A stretch of DNA of 64,000 nt from Rubrivirga sp. SAORIC476 (GTDB lineage: Bacteria; Bacteroidota; Rhodothermia; Rhodothermales; Rubricoccaceae). Position numbers and translations under genes: made by a program. The notes beneath the pieces are model-generated. The model saw nothing but the letters and a program-made list of their open reading frames with translations. It ran no database searches and was not told the origin of the DNA. Shown here in pieces: positions 42,916 to 50,965 of the stretch. The DNA is taken from positions 146,536 to 210,535 of the forward strand of contig NZ_MVOI01000003.1 of NCBI RefSeq assembly GCF_002283555.1, given 5' to 3'. Every line of letters starts with the position of its first letter. The stretch's first letter is position 1.

Positions 42916-44058
42916 ATGACCACCCGCGTCACGAGCGGCCTCGACCCCTCCACGGTGCTCGCCGAGGTCGACCGCCTCCGGGCAGCCGGCGACCGGCCGA
43001 CGCTCGCGCTCGCCTTCTGTGGCCCCGACCAGGACCTGGACGTGCTCCGGGCCGCGCTCGTCTCGCGGGGGATGGCGGTCGTCGGCGCCAGCACGGCCGG
43101 GGAGATCGCCGACGCCTCGCTCACCGAAGACGGCATCGCCCTCCTCCTGCTCGACGCGCCCGAGGATGCCTTTTCGGTCTGGTCCGACCGCCGCGCCGAG
43201 GGCGAGACCTCGGCGACCGTCGCCGAGCGCCTCGGCCGGTTCGCCGCCGATCGCTACGCCGACCCCGTCGTGATCACCTTCGGGTCGGGCCTCACCACCG
43301 ATGGCGAGGCGGTCGTGAACGGCGTGCAGGCGGGCGCCGGGCGGCCGGTGACCCTGTTCGGGGGACTCGCCGGGGACAACCTCCGCATGGTCGAGACCCG
43401 CGTCGCGTCCTCCTCGGACGTGCTCACCGACGGCTTGGTCGGCCTCGTGCTGGACGGCGCCCGGATCGAGACCCAGGGCCTCGCCACGAGTGGCTGGCAG
43501 CCGGTCGGCGTCGAGAAGACCGTCACCCGGTCGGAGGGCAACGTCGTGTTCGAGCTTGACGGCGAGTCGGTGCTGGACGTGTACGGCGACACCTTCGGCA
43601 TCGAGGGGCTCCGGGACCCCGAAGCGAGCATCGTCATGGACATCGGCGTCCAGTTCCCGCTCAGCATTCGCCGCGACGACGGCACGTCGGTCATCCGCGC
43701 GCCGCTGTTCCCCGCCCCAGGGACCGGCGGGCTGGTGTTCGCCGGGGGTGTGCCCGAGGGCGGCCGGGTCCGGTTCTGCGTCCCTCCCTCCCTCGACATC
43801 GTCGAGCGGGTGGTGGCGCAGGCGTCGGCCCTCCGCGACCGCACCCCGGCACCCGACGCCGTCCTGCTGGTCGCCTGCAAGGCCCGGCACACGGCGCTCG
43901 GCCCCATCGCCGAGGACGAGGTGGAGGCTCTCTACCGCCTGTGGGGCGCGCCGCTGGTGGGCTACTTCTCGTACGGCGAGATCGGGGCGCAGCACGGCGG
44001 CGCGTGCGACTTCCACAACGAGACCTGTTCGATCCTCACCCTCCGCGAGCGGGTATGA
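42916..44058 (+). CDS. FIST-domain sensory protein
   Basis: A 380-residue soluble protein with FIST_N and FIST_C domains. [39 protein letters not shown]; then [13 protein letters not shown] and [47 protein letters not shown] and [26 protein letters not shown] proteins are ligand-sensing modules, thought to bind amino acids or small molecules, that act upstream of histidine kinases. The ATG at 42916 is taken in place of 42895. It is coupled to the kinase by ATGA, so it is almost certainly its sensor partner. Confidence 0.92.
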   Translation: MTTRVTSGLDPSTVLAEVDRLRAAGDRPTLALAFCGPDQDLDVLRAALVSRGMAVVGASTAGEIADASLTEDGIALLLLDAPEDAFSVWSDRRAEGETSATVAERLGRFAADRYADPVVITFGSGLTTDGEAVVNGVQAGAGRPVTLFGGLAGDNLRMVETRVASSSDVLTDGLVGLVLDGARIETQGLATSGWQPVGVEKTVTRSEGNVVFELDGESVLDVYGDTFGIEGLRDPEASIVMDIGVQFPLSIRRDDGTSVIRAPLFPAPGTGGLVFAGGVPEGGRVRFCVPPSLDIVERVVAQASALRDRTPAPDAVLLVACKARHTALGPIAEDEVEALYRLWGAPLVGYFSYGEIGAQHGGACDFHNETCSILTLRERV

Positions 44059-45467
44059 GTCTCTCCGACCCCGACCTCGCCGCGCTGGCGGCGCTCGTCC
44101 AGTCGCGCATCGCGGACCCGGCCACGCGCGACGAGATGATGGTGTCGCTTCGCCGCGCCGACCGCGCGACGGCCCGCCGCGACTACCGGGTGGAGCACCT
44201 CACGCGTGAGTCGCACGCTCTGAACCACCTCCTGACGCGCGTCTCGAAGGATTTCGAGGCCCGCACCGAGCAGCTGGAGGAGGCCCGCGAGGCGGCTGAG
44301 GCGGCCACGCGCGCCAAGTCGGAGTTCCTGGCCACCATGAGCCACGAGATCCGGACGCCCATGAACGGCGTAATCGGCATGACGGGGCTGCTCCTGGACA
44401 CCCGCCTCGACGACGAGCAGCGCGAGATGGTCCGCACCATCCAGACCAGCGGGGACGCGCTCATCACGCTCATCAACGACATCCTGGACTTCTCCAAGAT
44501 CGAGGCCGGGATGCTCACGCTCGAATCCTGTCCGTACGAGGTGCGCCCGGCCATCTACGACGCCCTCGCCCCGTGCACAGTGCTGGCATCCGAGAAGGGG
44601 CTCCTGCTGACCTCCGAGGTGGACCCGGCCGTCCCGGCGAGCGTGATCGGCGACGTGACCCGTCTGCGGCAGGTCATCCTGAACCTGCTCTCGAACGCGA
44701 TCAAGTTCACCGCCGCGGGCTCCGTGCGCCTCCGCATCGAGGCGGAGGGGCCGTCGCGGCTGCGGCTGACGGTCCGCGACACGGGCATCGGCATCGCGCC
44801 GGAGAAGCGCGAGGCCATCTTCCAGTCGTTCTCCCAGGCCGACGCGTCCACGACGCGCACCTACGGCGGGACCGGGCTGGGCCTCTCCATCTGCCGCCGC
44901 CTCGTCGAGATGATGGGGGGCACGCTGTGGGTCGAGAGCGAGGTCGGAGCGGGATCGGTGTTCGGCTTCTCCTTCGACGCCCCGCAGGCGCCCACCCCGG
45001 CGACCGCGGCCTGGATCGCGCGCTCGCGACCGGCCATGACGGCAGCCCCCGGCCACAACAGCCCGGGCGACGCGCTCCGCATCCTCATCGCCGAGGACCA
45101 CCCCGTCAACCAGCGCGTCACGTCTCGCATCCTGGCGAGCCTCGGGCATGGCGCCGACATCGCCCAGGACGGCGCCGAGGCCGTCGAGGCAGTCCACCGG
45201 TCCATCCGGGATGGGGCGCCCTACGACGTGGTGCTGATGGACATCCACATGCCGCGCATGGACGGCTACGAGGCGACCCGCACGCTCCGGGCGACGGTCG
45301 AGGCCGGGGCACAGCCGTACGTGATCGCCGTTACGGCCAACGCGCAGCACGGCGAACGCGACCGGTGCCTCGCCGCGGGCTGCGACGACTTCCTCACCAA
45401 GCCGACCCGCCGCGCCGACCTTTCGGGGGCGCTGGCGAAGGGGCAGCGCCTCCGGTCGTCCGCCTGA
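44055..45467 (+). CDS. Cytosolic hybrid histidine kinase with receiver domain
   Basis: A 470-residue kinase lacking membrane segments. Residues about 40-85 are a coiled coil ([20 protein letters not shown]), followed by HisKA with [18 protein letters not shown] (phospho-His), the N box [11 protein letters not shown] boxes [11 protein letters not shown] and [12 protein letters not shown], then a receiver domain from about 342: [12 protein letters not shown], Asp in [13 protein letters not shown], and the conserved Lys in DDFLTKPTR. No output or Hpt domain is present, so it must signal through a separate Hpt. Its partner FIST protein is coupled to it. Confidence 0.94.
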   Translation: MSLSDPDLAALAALVQSRIADPATRDEMMVSLRRADRATARRDYRVEHLTRESHALNHLLTRVSKDFEARTEQLEEAREAAEAATRAKSEFLATMSHEIRTPMNGVIGMTGLLLDTRLDDEQREMVRTIQTSGDALITLINDILDFSKIEAGMLTLESCPYEVRPAIYDALAPCTVLASEKGLLLTSEVDPAVPASVIGDVTRLRQVILNLLSNAIKFTAAGSVRLRIEAEGPSRLRLTVRDTGIGIAPEKREAIFQSFSQADASTTRTYGGTGLGLSICRRLVEMMGGTLWVESEVGAGSVFGFSFDAPQAPTPATAAWIARSRPAMTAAPGHNSPGDALRILIAEDHPVNQRVTSRILASLGHGADIAQDGAEAVEAVHRSIRDGAPYDVVLMDIHMPRMDGYEATRTLRATVEAGAQPYVIAVTANAQHGERDRCLAAGCDDFLTKPTRRADLSGALAKGQRLRSSA

Positions 45468-45473
45468 CCGGTC

Positions 45474-46400
45474 TCAGCGGCCAGCGACCAGGTCGACGTG
45501 GCGGCGGTCCAGTTCCCGCACCGCCTCGGTGATCGTGTCGACGTTGTGGGCGAACACGACCGGGTCGATTCGCGCCGCGTCGTCGGTGGGCGCGTGGTAG
45601 TCGGCGTGGTCCTCGACGCCGAAGTAGACGAACGGCACGCCCTGGCGGTGGAAGACGGCATGGTCGGAGGCGCCGGTCCAGTTGTCGGCCCCGGTGCCCT
45701 CGTCATGGCCGTACCGGAGGTCCAGGCCCGCGCCCTGGAGCAAGCGGCCGAGGTGCGGGTAGTGCGCCGTCCCGGCGGCCCAGAGAGGCCCGCGCGACAC
45801 CATGTCGAGGTTGACGACCGCCAGCACGGCGCCCAGCGGAACCGGCGGTGTGTCGGCGAAGGCCTGCGCGCCCACGAGCCCCTGCTCCTCGGCGTCGAAG
45901 GCAGCCAGGATGACGGTGTGCGCGGGGGGGACCTCTCGGAGTTGCTCGGCCAGCGCGAACAGCGCTGCCACGCCGGAGGCGTTGTCGTCGGCCCCGTTGT
46001 AGACCTGCCCTGCGCGGACGCCGAGGTGGTCGTAGTGGGCGGTGACGAGGAGCACCTGCTGCGGAAACACGGTCCCCTCGACCCGCCCGGCGAGGTTGAC
46101 GCCGTCCCCTCCCTGGGGCAACGCGACGGTCTGGCGGAAGCGGCCGTCGAAGGCGCCCGTCAGCCCGCTTTCTCGGAAGCGGCGCTCCACGAAGTCGGCC
46201 GCGCGGTAGCCGCCGGGCGTCCCGGCACCCCGCCCTTCGAAGGCGTCGCCCGCGAGCATCGACACGTCGGCGATGAGTTGGGGCGCGGCCTGCGGCACGG
46301 GCGCCACGGGGACCGGTGCCTCCACGGGCGGCACGCTGGCCGTTCGGCAGGCGGTGAGGCCGAGCGTCAGCCCCAGGATCAGAAGAAGCGGGCGGCGCAC
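45474..46400 (-). CDS. M28 family zinc peptidase lipoprotein
   Basis: A 308-residue secreted peptidase with lipobox LTAC at about residue 18 (start GTG). The dizinc site is fully visible: VTAHYDHLG (His, Asp), YNGADDNASGVAALFA (Asp), AFDAEEQGLVGAQAF (Glu-Glu), VVNLDMVS (Asp) and HADYHAPTDD (His). It is likely an aminopeptidase or carboxypeptidase in the periplasm. Its start overlaps the stop of the DsbD-alpha-like gene by one base, both being downstream of the ribosomal genes. Confidence 0.93.
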   Translation of the reverse strand: MRRPLLLILGLTLGLTACRTASVPPVEAPVPVAPVPQAAPQLIADVSMLAGDAFEGRGAGTPGGYRAADFVERRFRESGLTGAFDGRFRQTVALPQGGDGVNLAGRVEGTVFPQQVLLVTAHYDHLGVRAGQVYNGADDNASGVAALFALAEQLREVPPAHTVILAAFDAEEQGLVGAQAFADTPPVPLGAVLAVVNLDMVSRGPLWAAGTAHYPHLGRLLQGAGLDLRYGHDEGTGADNWTGASDHAVFHRQGVPFVYFGVEDHADYHAPTDDAARIDPVVFAHNVDTITEAVRELDRRHVDLVAGR

Positions 46401-46861
46401 TACTCGACCACCAGGGGCACGCGGAAGGCCGTCTCGGTGGGCGGCAGGCAGATGCGGTCGTCGCAGACGGCGTAGCGGACCGAGCCCGACACCTCGCGGC
46501 TGCCCGCCTCGGCGCCCTCGCCGACGGCGAGCACCTGCACCACGCGGCCCGTCTCGGCGAAGTACGGGTAGGCCCTCTCGAAGGCTTCGTCGTAGCCCTC
46601 CACAGGCGTCGCCTGGACGAGGCGCGCGGCGCGGACGCGCGGCGGCAGCGGGTCCAGCGTGACGGTCAGCGGAATGCCGACGGGCGAGCCGAGCGCGTAG
46701 AGGCGCCAGCCGGGCCGGATGGTGGCGTCGAGCACCACGCGGGCCTCCCCGCCGGCCTGGGCGCGGTCGGCGCGGACGCGCCAGGAGACGATGTCGCTCG
46801 TCCGCTGCGCCGAGGCGGGCAGGGTGACGAGCAGGGCGAGCAGCAGGGCGATCCGGGTCAT
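46400..46861 (-). CDS. DsbD-alpha-like periplasmic domain protein
   Basis: A 153-residue exported protein (signal ending SAQRT) matching the N-terminal domain of DsbD: ARVVLDATIRPGWRLYA, and ALGSPVGIPLTVTLD, with the Cys pair in VRYAVCDDRICLPP, C-x4-C. The DsbD membrane and thioredoxin domains are missing, so it stands as a single-domain protein. It could receive or pass electrons in disulfide exchange, or be only a structural homologue. It is between rplI and the M28 peptidase gene in the same direction. Confidence 0.85.
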   Translation of the reverse strand: MTRIALLLALLVTLPASAQRTSDIVSWRVRADRAQAGGEARVVLDATIRPGWRLYALGSPVGIPLTVTLDPLPPRVRAARLVQATPVEGYDEAFERAYPYFAETGRVVQVLAVGEGAEAGSREVSGSVRYAVCDDRICLPPTETAFRVPLVVE

Positions 46862-46905
46862 GCGGCGACCAACGCAGGCGAAGGGGGGAAAGTGCCCGAA
46901 CGGAT

Positions 46906-46937
46906 GCGGGGCGCCGTCCCGAAGAACGACGCCCCGC
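46906..46937 (-). terminator. Hairpin after rplI
   Basis: GCGGGGCG (46906-46913) pairs with CGCCCCGC (46930-46937), 22 bases past the rplI stop at 46959 on the minus strand, with CTTTCC some bases after. It may separate the ribosomal genes from the DsbD-alpha-like gene. Confidence 0.45.
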
Positions 46938-46958
46938 CGATCGGTCGAGGGAGGTCGG

Positions 46959-47414
46959 CTATACCGACTCCTCCTCGGCGACGACCTTGATCGTGATCTC
47001 GGACGTGATCTCGGGGTGGATCCGGACCGTGGCGGGGTATTCCCCGACGGTCTTGATGTCCTCCGCGAGCGAGACCTTCCGACGGTCGATGTCGTAGCCG
47101 AGCGCGGTCAGTTCGTCGGTGATCTGCTGCGTCGTGACGGTGCCGAAGAGGCGGCCCTCCTCGCCGGTGCGGACCGGGATCAGGATCTCGGTGCCGTTGA
47201 GGCGGGCAGCCAGCTTCTCGGCGTTGCCGCGGGCGGCTTCGATCTTGTGCGCCGCCTGGCGGCGCTCCTCGGCGTAGCGCTTGATGGTCGACTTCGTGGC
47301 GACGACGGCCATCTGGCGCGGGATGAGGTAGTTCTGCCCGTAGCCGGGCTTCACCTCGACGAGGTCGCCCTTGATGCCGAGCGTGTCGTGGTCCTCCGTG
47401 AGAATGACTTTCAT
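46959..47414 (-). CDS. rplI: 50S ribosomal protein L9
   Basis: A 151-residue L9 that binds 23S rRNA domain V. N-terminal RNA-binding domain is clear: LTEDHDTLGIKGDLVEVKPG and GYGQNYLIPRQMAV; the linker helix runs to about residue 75; the C-terminal domain has GRLFGTVTTQQITDEL and IDRRKVSLAEDIKTVGEY. Length is standard. Third gene of rpsF-rpsR-rplI, the usual order in Bacteria, with no ssb gene between rpsF and rpsR. It follows rpsR by 81 bases. Confidence 0.97.
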   Translation of the reverse strand: MKVILTEDHDTLGIKGDLVEVKPGYGQNYLIPRQMAVVATKSTIKRYAEERRQAAHKIEAARGNAEKLAARLNGTEILIPVRTGEEGRLFGTVTTQQITDELTALGYDIDRRKVSLAEDIKTVGEYPATVRIHPEITSEITIKVVAEEESV

Positions 47415-47495
47415 GGGTTTCGGAGCTATGAGCCCTGAGCGGTGGGGCGTGAGGAGGGCGCGGATCGCCCACGCCCCACGCCGGACGCCTCAGAG

Positions 47496-47978
47496 CTACT
47501 TGACGTTGTCGGCGGCGAACGGGAGGAGCGCGACCTGCCGGGCCCGCTTGATGGCGGTCGTCAGCTGGCGCTGGAACTTGGCCGAGACGCCGGTCATGCG
47601 GCGCGGCAGCATCTTGCCCTGCTCGTTGACGAAGCGCTTGAGCGTCTCGACGTCCTTGTAATCGATGTACTCGACGCCGGCCGTCTTGAAGGGGCACTTC
47701 ATCGTGGTGCCGGCCGCGCCGGGCGCCGCGATGCGCTGGAGGTCCTCCGGGTTGGAGGCGGCGATCAGGCGGCGGGCGACCTCGGGCGAGACGGCGCGGG
47801 GCGCGGGCTCCGAGCCGATCTGCTCGGCGGCCTGCTCGACGGCCGTCGGCGCGTCGGAGGAGGTCGGGACGGCGGCGCTCTCGAGCGCGGCGCCGACGTT
47901 GGTCTCTTCGATCTTCGTCACCTCGACGCCGTCGCCGGGGGTGCCGGCGTCGCCGGCGGAGTTCTGGACTTCAGACAT
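47496..47978 (-). CDS. rpsR: 30S ribosomal protein S18 with long N-terminal extension
   Basis: A 160-residue S18, about twice the usual length. The core (residues 93-160) shows [14 protein letters not shown] and the RNA-binding motif [18 protein letters not shown] with LLPFA. The first 92 residues are a low-complexity stretch rich in Ala, Glu and Ser ([15 protein letters not shown]), not seen in ordinary S18. The longer start is preferred because its frame has normal codon use and begins only 18 bases after the rpsF stop; the internal Met93 would leave a 300-base gap. Confidence 0.93.
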   Translation of the reverse strand: MSEVQNSAGDAGTPGDGVEVTKIEETNVGAALESAAVPTSSDAPTAVEQAAEQIGSEPAPRAVSPEVARRLIAASNPEDLQRIAAPGAAGTTMKCPFKTAGVEYIDYKDVETLKRFVNEQGKMLPRRMTGVSAKFQRQLTTAIKRARQVALLPFAADNVK

Positions 47979-47996
47979 GGTCAGATTGGATGTGCG

Positions 47997-48407
47997 CTAG
48001 GCGCGCTGGACGGGCGGCGCGATCTTGGGGAGCTCCTTGCCGGAGCGCGTGGCCTCGTAGTGCCGCTCCATCTTGGCGTCGTAGCGGAGCACGAGGTGGC
48101 GCATGATGTCGTCGTTGATGATCAGCGCGCGCTCGATCTTGGGCAGGCCCGTCACGACGGCGGTCGACATGCGGAAGTTGACCACGACGTAGTAGCCGTT
48201 GCGCTTCTTCTCGATCGGGTAGGCCAGGCGCTGGCTGCCGCGCTCTTCGACGTTCTCGACGGCAGCGCCGTTGTCGGAGAGGTACTGCGTCACGCGCTGG
48301 ACGATGTCCTTGGTCTGGTCCTCGTTGAGGACCGGGTTGATGATGTACATCAACTCGTAGAGGGGGTCGGTCGACCCGGAGGCCGCGGCCTCGGTGGCGT
48401 CTGCCAT
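47997..48407 (-). CDS. rpsF: 30S ribosomal protein S6
   Basis: A 136-residue S6 that pairs with S18 on the 30S platform. Signature LYELMYIINPVLNEDQTKDIV, and later RLAYPIEKKRNGYYVVVNF plus LIINDDIMRHLVLRYD. The ATG at 48407 (MADATEA) is used; a frame from 48491 has no family similarity. A short Ala/Thr-rich leader of about 14 residues precedes the core. Promoter-like TAGGTTCCG lies about 84-92 bases upstream, so the leader RNA is long enough for S6/S18 autoregulation, which is known in other bacteria but is not shown here. Confidence 0.96.
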   Translation of the reverse strand: MADATEAAASGSTDPLYELMYIINPVLNEDQTKDIVQRVTQYLSDNGAAVENVEERGSQRLAYPIEKKRNGYYVVVNFRMSTAVVTGLPKIERALIINDDIMRHLVLRYDAKMERHYEATRSGKELPKIAPPVQRA

Positions 48408-48490
48408 AAGTCCCTGTGGGAAACGATGAGTGTCGTATGCCCGCGACGCCCGGGATGTCTCCCCGGAGTCCGCCACGAGCAGGGCGAACA

Positions 48491-48499
48491 CGGAACCTA
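48491..48499 (-). promoter_or_regulatory. -7 promoter element of the rpsF operon
   Basis: The minus strand reads TAGGTTCCG, 84-92 bases before the rpsF ATG. Confidence 0.4.
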
Positions 48500-48601
48500 G
48501 CCCATCGCGCTCCCGAGGCGGGCGAAGCAGGGGCGAAGACGCCGCCGGGCTTCCGCGGCCTCTGGAGCCCCGCCGCGGGCGACGCCGCGGGGCAGACGCC
48601 C

Positions 48602-49684
48602 CTAGCCGTTCGCCGCCTCCTCCATGCGCGCCTCGCGGTCGGCCAGGGCGAGCGCCCGCACGATGGCGTCGAGGTCGCCATCGAGGACGTTCTGGAGCGC
48701 GTGGTTTTTGTCGTCGCCTTCGAGGCGGTGGTCGGTCACGCGGCCCTGGGGCCAGTTGTACGTCCGGATCTTGCCCGAGCGGTCGCCCGAGCCGACCATC
48801 TCCTTGCGCGCCGCCGCCCGCTCGTTATGGACGCGGTCCAGCTCCAGCTGGTAGAGCCGCGAGCGCAGCACACGGAAGGCCTTCTCCTTGTTCTTGATCT
48901 GGCTCTTCTCGTCCTGGATGCTCACCACCAGGCCCGTCGGCTCGTGCGTCAGGCGCACCGCCGAGTCGGTCGTGTTGACCGACTGCCCGCCCGGCCCGGA
49001 CGACCGGTACACGTCGATGCGGACGTCCTGGGCGCGGATCTCGACGTCCACCTCCTCCGCCTCGGGCAGCACGGCGACCGTGGCGGCCGACGTGTGGATG
49101 CGGCCCTGGCTCTCGGTGGCGGGCACGCGCTGGACGCGGTGGACGCCCGACTCATACTTCATCCGCCCGAACACGTCCTTGCCCTTGAGCGCGAACGTGA
49201 TGTCGCGGAAGCCGCCCGCGGTGCCCTCGGAGGTGTCCATCACCTCCACCTTCCAGCCCTTGTCCGCGGCGACCTTCTGGTACATGTCGAACAGGTCGCC
49301 CGCGAACAGCGCCGCCTCGTCGCCCCCCGTCCCGGACCGAATCTCGACGATGGCGTCGCGCGCGTCCTCGGGGTCCTTCGGGACCAGTTCCTCTTCGAGT
49401 TCCTTCTCGGCCGCGGCGAGGCGCTCTTCGACCTCCTCCAGCTCCATCGCCGCCAGTTCGGCCATCTCGCCCTCCTCGGCCTCGACCATCTCGCGGAGCC
49501 CCTTGACCTCCTCGTCCAACTCGCGCCACAGCCGAGCGGCCTTGACGGCGGGCTCCAGGCCGGACATCTCGCGGCCGAGGGAGGCCAGCTGGGACGGGTC
49601 GCTGGCGACGTCCGGCTGGGACATCGCCGTCAGCACTTCCTGGTAGCGGGCGAGGAGCGCGTCGAGGGCGTCGGGGTTGATCAT
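48602..49684 (-). CDS. prfA: Peptide chain release factor 1
   Basis: A 360-residue RF1. The GGQ catalytic loop sits at residues 232-234 ([16 protein letters not shown]) and the codon-reading tripeptide is the PAT in [18 protein letters not shown], so it reads UAA and UAG. The domain order is normal: a helical first domain to about 110, then [16 protein letters not shown]. The ATG at 49684 begins [16 protein letters not shown], standard for the family; the longer open frame (to 49954) is rejected. TAGCTTCCGG lies 20-29 bases upstream. GC-rich inverted sequence at 48574-48598 beyond the stop may end the transcript. Confidence 0.97.
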   Translation of the reverse strand: MINPDALDALLARYQEVLTAMSQPDVASDPSQLASLGREMSGLEPAVKAARLWRELDEEVKGLREMVEAEEGEMAELAAMELEEVEERLAAAEKELEEELVPKDPEDARDAIVEIRSGTGGDEAALFAGDLFDMYQKVAADKGWKVEVMDTSEGTAGGFRDITFALKGKDVFGRMKYESGVHRVQRVPATESQGRIHTSAATVAVLPEAEEVDVEIRAQDVRIDVYRSSGPGGQSVNTTDSAVRLTHEPTGLVVSIQDEKSQIKNKEKAFRVLRSRLYQLELDRVHNERAAARKEMVGSGDRSGKIRTYNWPQGRVTDHRLEGDDKNHALQNVLDGDLDAIVRALALADREARMEEAANG

Positions 49685-49703
49685 TGGAGCGGGGCGCGGG
49701 GGG

Positions 49704-49713
49704 CCGGAAGCTA
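49704..49713 (-). promoter_or_regulatory. -7 promoter element of prfA
   Basis: The minus strand reads TAGCTTCCGG, 20-29 bases before the prfA ATG. Confidence 0.5.
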
Positions 49714-49781
49714 GCGTGCCTTCTGAACGCCCCTCCCCTGCCCCTCGGTCCTCGCCCCGATTTCCCCGATGGCCTCTGCGC

Positions 49782-50213
49782 TCACAGACTGTCGCGCTCC
49801 GGCCTCGCTTCCAACTGTGTCGTCGAGGTGCGTACCGCGACCAGGTCCAGTCCCGCATTTGCCGACCGGACCTCGTACAGGTCGGTGGCGCCGCGGTGAT
49901 GGACCCGGATCTCGGTCGGGAGGCCGGCCGGGAGCGCGACTGCCCACCTTCCACGCACCAGCGCGTCGCACGAGGCGCTGACCCGCGCGGCCCCCCGGAC
50001 GTAGACGTCCAGGGTGCTGGGACCCGACTGGCTGTCGACGTAGATCGGCACGCCGCAGAAGTCGTAGCTCTCGGTCGCGACCTGGAGCAGCCGCTCGTCT
50101 GTGAGCCCGACCAACATGGCGTCCTCGATCGGGACGAGATCGTCGGCGGAATCGCACCCCGCGAACGAGGTAACGAGCACGGCGGCCCACAAAAGGTGTC
50201 GGACTCGGGTCAT
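49782..50213 (-). CDS. Lipoprotein, tandem family copy A
   Basis: A 143-residue lipoprotein ([20 protein letters not shown], lipobox FAGC). The mature part has two Cys residues and a strand-like end with [12 protein letters not shown] and VRTSTTQ. It is paralogous to the next gene upstream: both start with GCDS, both have Cys-x-x-Pro-Ile in the middle, VALP followed by V-x-HRG-x-TD near the end. No known family. It overlaps copy B by ATGA. Probably an outer-membrane or periplasmic protein. Confidence 0.78.
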   Translation of the reverse strand: MTRVRHLLWAAVLVTSFAGCDSADDLVPIEDAMLVGLTDERLLQVATESYDFCGVPIYVDSQSGPSTLDVYVRGAARVSASCDALVRGRWAVALPAGLPTEIRVHHRGATDLYEVRSANAGLDLVAVRTSTTQLEARPERDSL

Positions 50214-50650
50214 GGGAGGGAGCGCGGCCCTGGTCGGGTCACGGACGTGTGGACGGGCACGAGAACCGGCCCTTCGCCGCCGAACTCGACGGTGTACCGG
50301 TCCGTCTCGCCCCGGTGGCGCACGTCGACGGTCAGCGGCCCGCCGTACCGGGTCGAGGGGAGCGCGACGGTAAAAGAGGACGGGATCAGCGCCAGGCACG
50401 TGGGGCCGCGCGTGATCTCCAGCCCCTCGACCTCGACCGTCAGCACGTCGCTGGCGACGCGGGTCTCATACGCAATGGGCGTCGCGCAGCCCGGGATGCC
50501 CTCGGTGACGAAGCCGAGCACCGGCGGCGACGTCGGGGACTCCGCCACGAGGTCGACCACCAGCACGTCGTCGAGGGCGACGATGTCGGTACCGAGGCTG
50601 TCGCACCCGGCGAGAGAGAGGAGCACGAAGGCGAGCAGGACGCGGCGCAT
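50210..50650 (-). CDS. Lipoprotein, tandem family copy B
   Basis: A 146-residue lipoprotein (lipobox LAGC) with the same layout as copy A downstream: GCDSLGTDIVALDDVLVVDL, GIPGCATPIAY, CLALIPSSFTVALP and VRHRGETDRYTVEF, ending VPVHTSVTRPG. Two conserved Cys in the mature part may form a disulfide. Function unknown. A possible promoter element TAGCGTGCGG lies 18-27 bases upstream. A third, truncated member of the same family lies between this gene and glmS. Confidence 0.8.
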   Translation of the reverse strand: MRRVLLAFVLLSLAGCDSLGTDIVALDDVLVVDLVAESPTSPPVLGFVTEGIPGCATPIAYETRVASDVLTVEVEGLEITRGPTCLALIPSSFTVALPSTRYGGPLTVDVRHRGETDRYTVEFGGEGPVLVPVHTSVTRPGPRSLP

Positions 50651-50667
50651 GGCGAGGAAGTGGAGCG

Positions 50668-50677
50668 CCGCACGCTA
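50668..50677 (-). promoter_or_regulatory. -7 promoter element of the lipoprotein pair
   Basis: The minus strand reads TAGCGTGCGG, 18-27 bases before the ATG at 50650. Confidence 0.4.
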
Positions 50678-50840
50678 GGTCCGCGCCGGGGCGCCGTCAA
50701 ATGCAGAAGGATGTCCCCTCACGCCACAGACCGTCACGTTCACTCGGACCCCGCCTGCCGCGCGGCCTCTTCACCAGACACCGATCTCGCCGGAGGCCCC
50801 GCAGACGCGGCCAGCGGCTCTCGCTCGCCGACGAACCGAC

Positions 50841-50965
50841 CTACTCCACCGCCGGCCGGGTAGTCGAGATGCGGAGCGGCTGGAGGCTGTCGGTCGCGGT
50901 GAGGAAGTGCTGGTCGGTCTGGCCCTCCTGCGTGATCTCGAACGTGGCGCAAAGTCCGGCGTCGG
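50841..50965 (-). pseudogene. Truncated third copy of the tandem lipoprotein family
   Basis: Reading the minus strand from just after the glmS stop in a different frame gives about 40 sense codons ending in TAG at 50841, all but one of the last 36 having G or C in the third position. The peptide contains CATFEITQEGQTDQHFL and ends LRISTTRPAVE. This matches the ends of the two lipoproteins downstream (VRHRGETDRYTVEF...VHTSVTRPG and [12 protein letters not shown]...VRTSTTQ). No start codon, signal or N-terminal half is present, so it is a 5'-deleted remnant. Interpretation is mine; the similarity is short. Confidence 0.6.

Larger units (their letters stand above)
50651..50965. other. Gap upstream of the lipoprotein pair holding the remnant
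   Basis: 315 bases between copy B and glmS. It holds the truncated lipoprotein copy (50841-50965) and the promoter-like element near 50670. Between 50700 and 50840 nothing was recognised. Confidence 0.5.

Noticed and set aside
42552-43136. Open frame of 194 codons across the gap before the FIST gene
   Set aside because: It lies antisense to the FIST start and has no family features; composition is Ser/Arg-rich.
48574-48598. Strong terminator past prfA
   Set aside because: The GC-rich inverted sequence has mismatches and no T run; left as a comment only.
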